From Rebecca billardiae RCC1528 (Eukaryota; Haptophyta): a DNA stretch of 64,000 nucleotides. The notes beneath the pieces were generated by a model. That model saw nothing but the letters and a program-made list of their open reading frames with translations. It made no database searches and was not told the origin of the DNA. Positions 60,406 to 64,000 of the stretch are shown here, piece after piece. Each line of letters begins with the position of its first letter. Positions within the stretch are counted from its first letter, which is position 1. Made by a program: the position numbers and the translations under genes. The DNA is taken from assembly GCA_965240325.2 (NCBI GenBank), contig OZ251231.1, positions 2,294,001-2,358,000 on the forward strand. The letters are read 5' to 3'.

Positions 60406-62601
60406 TCATGAGTTGGGCACGCGCGGCCCCGTCGCCCTGCTGCGACTCCCCACCGGCGGCGACACCCTCACCTTCCCCGCAGCCGGGCTCGCGCCGCCCG
60501 CACGCGCCGCCTTGGGGCTGGGGTCGCCGCCCTTGCCGCCGCTGCCACCGCCCGGCACAGCCAGCGAGCCGTCGCCGTCGCGCGCGCCCTTTGGCGACGG
60601 ATCGCGATCGGCGCCCGCCGGCGGGACGGCGAGCGCGCCGTCCCTCGCGGGCGCCGGCGGATCGGGCGCCGGCGGCGGCCACGGCACGCCTTTCCGCTCC
60701 GCCGCCAGCCGCTGCATCGTGACGGTGGTGCTCACCACAAGCGTCATGCGCTGCGCGCCGGCGGCGGGCGGCGGCGGGCGGGCGAGGGGCGCGCACGGCG
60801 CGCGCGCGTGAGCGGCGTCAGCGCGTGCCGCTGCGGTGGCGGCGGCAGGGCGGCGCGCGGCGCGGCGGCGACGCGCGCGCGCACCCGCCAGCGCCGCTCC
60901 GCGTTGAACCTGCGCATCATCTCGTGCACCGTGTCGAGCGAGTTGTACGACGTCTCGAGGTCCTCGCCGCCCGTCACCCAGGGGTGCTGCAGCGTCTCCC
61001 GTGTCGTGTATCGCTGCATCGGGTTGGAGCGCAGCAGGCGGACGATCAGGTCCTTCGCCTTGTCCGAGGCGGGCTTGTCTTCGGGGAGATCGTACGCGCC
61101 CTTTTTGATTTTGGCGAACAGCTCGTCGCGGCTGGGCGCGACGAAGGGCAGCGTGCCGTACACACTGCGAGCGCGCGCGCGAGCGCGGCGGTCGGTGGTG
61201 GCGGCGGCGGGTGGCGGCGGCGCGCGGCGGCGGCGGGCGCGGGCGCGGCGGTCGGTGAGTGCCTGCGCGTCGAGCGCGCACGCCGCCGCCGCGCGAGCGC
61301 GGCGGCGCGGTTGCGGGCGCGCCCGCGCGCCCGCGCGGCGCGGCTTTCGCACAGTGCGTACGCCAGCACGCCGAGGGACCACATGTCGACCGTCTTGCCG
61401 TAGCCGTCCCCGCCGAGCAGCTCGGGCGCTGCGCGGGGGGAAGGCGCGCGCGCGGCGCGCGGCTCGGCGTGAGGGCGCGCGCGCGCGGTGTGGCGCGGGA
61501 GCGCGCGCGCGCGCGCCCTCGCGCGCGCGCACCGACGTAGCTCGGCGTGCCGCAGCGCGTGGTCAGCCGGCCGTCCTTCATCGTGCTCATGCCGAAGTCT
61601 GTGAGCTTCACGCGCAGAGAGCCGGGCTTCACAAAGAGGATGTTCTCGGGCTTGATGTCGCGGTGGGTGATGTTGCGCGCGTGCAGGTAGCCGATGGCGG
61701 AGGCGACTTGCCTGAAGATCTCCGCCGCGCGCGCGTCGTCGTACGCGCCCTGCTCGTCCAGCTGGTCCTGCAGGTTGCCGCCCTCGACCAGCTCCATGAT
61801 GAGGAACGCGGCAGAGCCAGACGGGTCGGCCGAGAGCTCGCGCAGCAGGACGATGTTGGGGTGGTCGAGGGCCTTGAGGATCTCGGCCTCGTTCACCTCG
61901 AGCCGGAAGTCCTCGACCAGCTGCTTCTGCCGCTCGATCACCTTGATCGCCACCTGCTCGCCCGTCTCCTTGTGCGTCGCCCTCCAGACGGTCCCAAACG
62001 CGCCGCTGCCGAGAGGCTTGTCGAGCGCGTAGTGGTCGGTCACGACGCTCGGCATCGAGTTGCGCTCCGAGTCGATCTTGAGGCTCTGGCGGGTGGCGGG
62101 CGAGCGCGCGGGCCCGCCCTCCTCGCCCTCGCCCTCGCCGTCCGCGCCCGGCGCGCCCTCGGTCACCGTCGCGTACGGTTGCTCGCTCTTGCGCTGCGGC
62201 CGGCCCTGCGGGACGCCGAGCCCCGCCTTGATGGCGGCAGCGCCCTGCGAGTTGGAGCGCGCCATCCGAGGCGCGGGTGGGCGGCTCGGCGGGGTCGACG
62301 TCGCGTTGGCCCGCCCGCCCGCGCTGCCCACAGTCCCGCCGCCCAGGCCCGACGCGAGGGGCGGCCGCGTGGGGGGCGTGGACGATGTGCCGCCGCCGTC
62401 GCCCTGGCTCCGCCGCTGGGCGGCGGGCGAGACGCCGTTCGAGCGCGTGCCGCCTCGCGAGCCGCCCGGCGGCACAAGCCGCTGGCTCGGCACCGTCATC
62501 CCGCGATCGCGCTGCGGCACGCCCGGGTGCTGCGGCTTGTCGTCGGCGTGGGAGATCACAGGACTCGCGGAGGAATGGGTATGCCAGTGGGGCGGGTCCA
62601 T
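60406..62601 (-). CDS. Ser/Thr protein kinase, CAMK-like
   Basis: Minus-strand exons 62601-61533, 61428-61353, 61164-60885 and 60750-60406, giving 1770 nt and 589 residues. Introns are GTGCG..CAG and the domain is restored exactly across them. Residues 1-185 are a disordered Pro/Ser/Gly region. The kinase domain (~190-455) has Gly loop GSGAFGTVW (~197), VAIKV lysine (~217), the catalytic loop 'HRDIKPENILF' (~313), DFG in 'KLTDFGMSTM' (~333), activation segment 'TTRCGTPSYVAPELL', 'VDMWSLGVLAYALVYGTLPF' and 'RYTTRETLQHPWV'. The HRDxKPEN, GTPxYVAPE and xxHPWV set is typical of the CAMK group. No EF-hands are attached; a calmodulin-binding or other regulatory C-terminus ('MRRFNAERRWRRMTLVVSTTVTMQRL') follows, then a Pro/Gly-rich tail. 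Confidence 0.92.
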   Translation of the reverse strand: MDPPHWHTHSSASPVISHADDKPQHPGVPQRDRGMTVPSQRLVPPGGSRGGTRSNGVSPAAQRRSQGDGGGTSSTPPTRPPLASGLGGGTVGSAGGRANATSTPPSRPPAPRMARSNSQGAAAIKAGLGVPQGRPQRKSEQPYATVTEGAPGADGEGEGEEGGPARSPATRQSLKIDSERNSMPSVVTDHYALDKPLGSGAFGTVWRATHKETGEQVAIKVIERQKQLVEDFRLEVNEAEILKALDHPNIVLLRELSADPSGSAAFLIMELVEGGNLQDQLDEQGAYDDARAAEIFRQVASAIGYLHARNITHRDIKPENILFVKPGSLRVKLTDFGMSTMKDGRLTTRCGTPSYVGARARGRARARSRATPRARALTPSRAPRARLPPAQRPSCSAGTATARRSTCGPSACWRTHCAKAAPRGRAGAPATAPPRSRGGGVRARRAGTHRPPRPRPPPPRAAATRRRHHRPPRSRARSQCVRHAALRRAQPRRAVRQNQKGRVRSPRRQARLGQGEGPDRPPAALQPDAAIHDTGDAAAPLGDGRRGPRDVVQLARHGARDDAQVQRGAALAGARARRRRAARRPAAATAAARADAAHARAPCAPLARPPPPAAGAQRMTLVVSTTVTMQRLAAERKGVPWPPPAPDPPAPARDGALAVPPAGADRDPSPKGARDGDGSLAVPGGGSGGKGGDPSPKAARAGGASPAAGKVRVSPPVGSRSRATGPRVPNS

Positions 62602-63000
62602 GTGGGTTCTCAGGATGGCTGAGGAAACGAGAGATCCATGCCTCCATGGTGCTCTTCAATTATCCCGCAATCATATCGCCAGATGGGTAATTTCCATATG
62701 AGAATAGGCGCAGCGCGGCAGCGGCCGAGCGGGCGCCGGGCGGGTGCTCACATATTAATCAACTGCTGCCAGGAAGCGATGAACAAGGGGCGGGGGTGAT
62801 ACAGCCGATGAGGAGTTGCCGGGCACATGTGACATGAGTGAAGAACTGAGCAGCGCGTGGACGCCACCGTGACGCCACCGTGGTCATCGCAATACGGAAA
62901 GCGCCGGACCGAAAGGCGTCACGGTCTCAAGGGCGGAGATCTTGGGAGTGTGGGACACGCCCACATGACGCGTGGCTCGCGGTGCGTGCGCACCCGCGCA
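62602..63000. other. Intergenic, no gene seen
   Basis: Upstream of the kinase and downstream of the methyltransferase gene, both on the minus strand. An exact GTGACGCCACC direct repeat (62859 and 62870) is visible. No gene. Confidence 0.45.
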
Positions 63001-63999
63001 TCACGAGCCGTGCGCCGCGCCCCACGCGACGTTGCGCACGTGCAGCTCGCCCCGCTCGCACAGCCCAGAGCGCTGAATCGTCGGCGGCTCGCCGGGCTTG
63101 GCCCGGCGGCACAGCGCCGCCGTGCGGCCTATCGGCGCGAAGCCGATGCTGCGCAAGTACTGCAGGGCCTCGTCGCACGGCTCCTGCCCGCGGTACAGCG
63201 GTGGGCAGTTGGGCGAGCGCGACTCGAAGACGATGTCGCGCACGCGCGCGCGCAGCACCGCCGGCTGCGCGCTGCGCAGCACGCCAAAGTCGAGCCCCTG
63301 CATGTCCATCCTGAGGAGGGTGACGGGGAGAGTGCCCGCGAGGCTGAGCGCGCGCTCGAGCGTGATCACGGGCACCGCGCGCACCTCCTGCAGCTTGCGG
63401 CACCACCGGCCCCACCGCACCTCGGGGTTGAAGTCGGCGAGCGAGGAGCAGCCGGACACCAGCCCCGTGCGGAACTGGCCGGGGCCGCTCACGTTGGCGC
63501 GCGGCGCGACGGCAAACGGCAGCACGAGCCCGCGCGCGTGCTGCGCGCCAGCCGGCGGCGTGCGGCCGTCGGCGCTGCGCAGCGTGTGGCCCGCTTGCTC
63601 GGGCGCGCCCCGCGCCCGCTTCGCCACCTGCCGGTGCATCAGCGCCGCCCACTTGTCGAGCAGCGGCTCGAAGGAGAGCAGCTTCACGCCCGCGCGGCTG
63701 CCCCGCCCCAGGCTGTCCTGCAGCACGTCCCGGTCCGAGCAGCCGATCTCGACAAACGCACTTGTGTGCGGGCCGGGGTCGGGGGTGCGCGCGCCGCCGT
63801 GGCGGGCGTCGGCGCCCTCGCGACCGTCGGCGTCGAGGGATGCGACATGCAGCGGCACGGTCAGCGGCGAGCCCGTGGAAGGGCGCCAGCGCAACCGCCC
63901 CTTCATCCGATTCCGAGGCGGCTGAGGCGCGGCGGCACCCGGCGCCGTGGGCGGCGCCCACCTCCCTGGCGCCGAGAGCGTGACAAGCAAGGCCGCGCA
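63001..63999 (-). CDS. FkbM-like methyltransferase, N-terminus probably beyond the window
   Basis: The frame is open from the stop at 63001 to the window edge, at least 332 codons. The SAM-binding fold shows 'TSAFVEIGCSDRDVLQDSL' (motif I region, E-G-C instead of G-x-G) and 'VKLLSFEPLLDKWAAL' (motif II acid). 'ITLERAL', followed by 'VTLLRMDMQGLDFGVLRSA' (the FkbM LLKiDvEGaE-like motif) and 'IVFESRSP', completes the core. FkbM-family enzymes O-methylate sugars or small molecules, commonly in glycan pathways; a substrate cannot be named. The most N-terminal visible residues, 'CAALLVTLSAPG', are hydrophobic and could be the end of a signal anchor. The first internal Met is at 63906. The start is therefore not in view or lies at 63906. 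Confidence 0.7.
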   Translation of the reverse strand, partial: CAALLVTLSAPGRWAPPTAPGAAAPQPPRNRMKGRLRWRPSTGSPLTVPLHVASLDADGREGADARHGGARTPDPGPHTSAFVEIGCSDRDVLQDSLGRGSRAGVKLLSFEPLLDKWAALMHRQVAKRARGAPEQAGHTLRSADGRTPPAGAQHARGLVLPFAVAPRANVSGPGQFRTGLVSGCSSLADFNPEVRWGRWCRKLQEVRAVPVITLERALSLAGTLPVTLLRMDMQGLDFGVLRSAQPAVLRARVRDIVFESRSPNCPPLYRGQEPCDEALQYLRSIGFAPIGRTAALCRRAKPGEPPTIQRSGLCERGELHVRNVAWGAAHGS

Positions 64000-64000
64000 G

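Overview
The window is GC-rich eukaryotic nuclear DNA. It has spliceosomal introns, a myosin, a kinesin, a condensin II subunit, the SAGA/TREX-2 subunit ENY2, an F-box protein and an LTR retrotransposon. A nuclear-encoded ferredoxin:thioredoxin reductase catalytic subunit begins with a signal peptide that ends in an ARA-F type junction, the entry signature of complex red-derived plastids. The best inference is a photosynthetic protist with a secondary red plastid, most plausibly a haptophyte. No species can be named from sequence alone. Introns are short (82-213 nt), very GC-rich and almost all begin GTGCG and end GCAG.

Layout. 0-1.5 kb: 3' end of an RCC1-repeat gene, then ENY2 (3 exons). 1.8-3.5 kb: two dispersed repeats (Rep-B, Rep-A). 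3.6-10.2 kb: a large multi-IQ myosin (-) divergent from FTRC (+). 10.2-13.5 kb: gene-poor, with a MITE-like element and a small foldback. 13.6-21.9 kb: ARM-repeat protein (-), NCAPH2 (-), and a divergent ARM+BTB protein (+). 22.07-22.84 kb: an inverted-repeat element whose ends are each a 96-bp palindrome, one of them perfect. 23.2-25.7 kb: MDR oxidoreductase (-) divergent from an F-box/LRR protein (+). 26.2-31.0 kb: Ty1/copia-type LTR retrotransposon with equal-length 951-bp LTRs and a deleted interior. 31-41 kb: a repeat-rich island with more Rep-A and Rep-B copies, AT-rich foreign-looking coding remnants and decayed coding sequence, interrupted at 35.0-36.7 kb by a secreted beta-helix/C2/transmembrane gene. 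41.2-44.9 kb: glycosyltransferase (-) and WW+RRM RNA-binding protein (-). 45.3-46.4 kb: a 397-bp inverted repeat. 47.1-53.9 kb: small hypothetical protein (+), histidine phosphatase (-), MLO-like seven-TM protein fused to a four-EF-hand domain (+), and a YjjX/DUF84-type NTPase (-). 54-60 kb: kinesin-4-like motor (+). 60.4-62.6 kb: Ser/Thr kinase (-). 63-64 kb: FkbM-like methyltransferase (-), probably running off the window.

The genes do not form one pathway. Several serve cytoskeleton or chromosomes (myosin, kinesin, condensin H2), chromatin and RNA (ENY2, WW-RRM), calcium signalling (MLO/EF-hand, CaMK-like kinase) and the plastid (FTRC). Head-to-head pairs sharing a short intergenic region recur. 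The most unusual items are the MLO-calmodulin-like fusion, the palindrome-ended element at 22 kb, the Rep-A family with a conserved terminal hairpin, and AT-rich coding remnants at 32.8 and 38.5 kb.

Exon boundaries were read by eye. Each spliced model keeps frame through all junctions, but none was checked against transcripts or databases.
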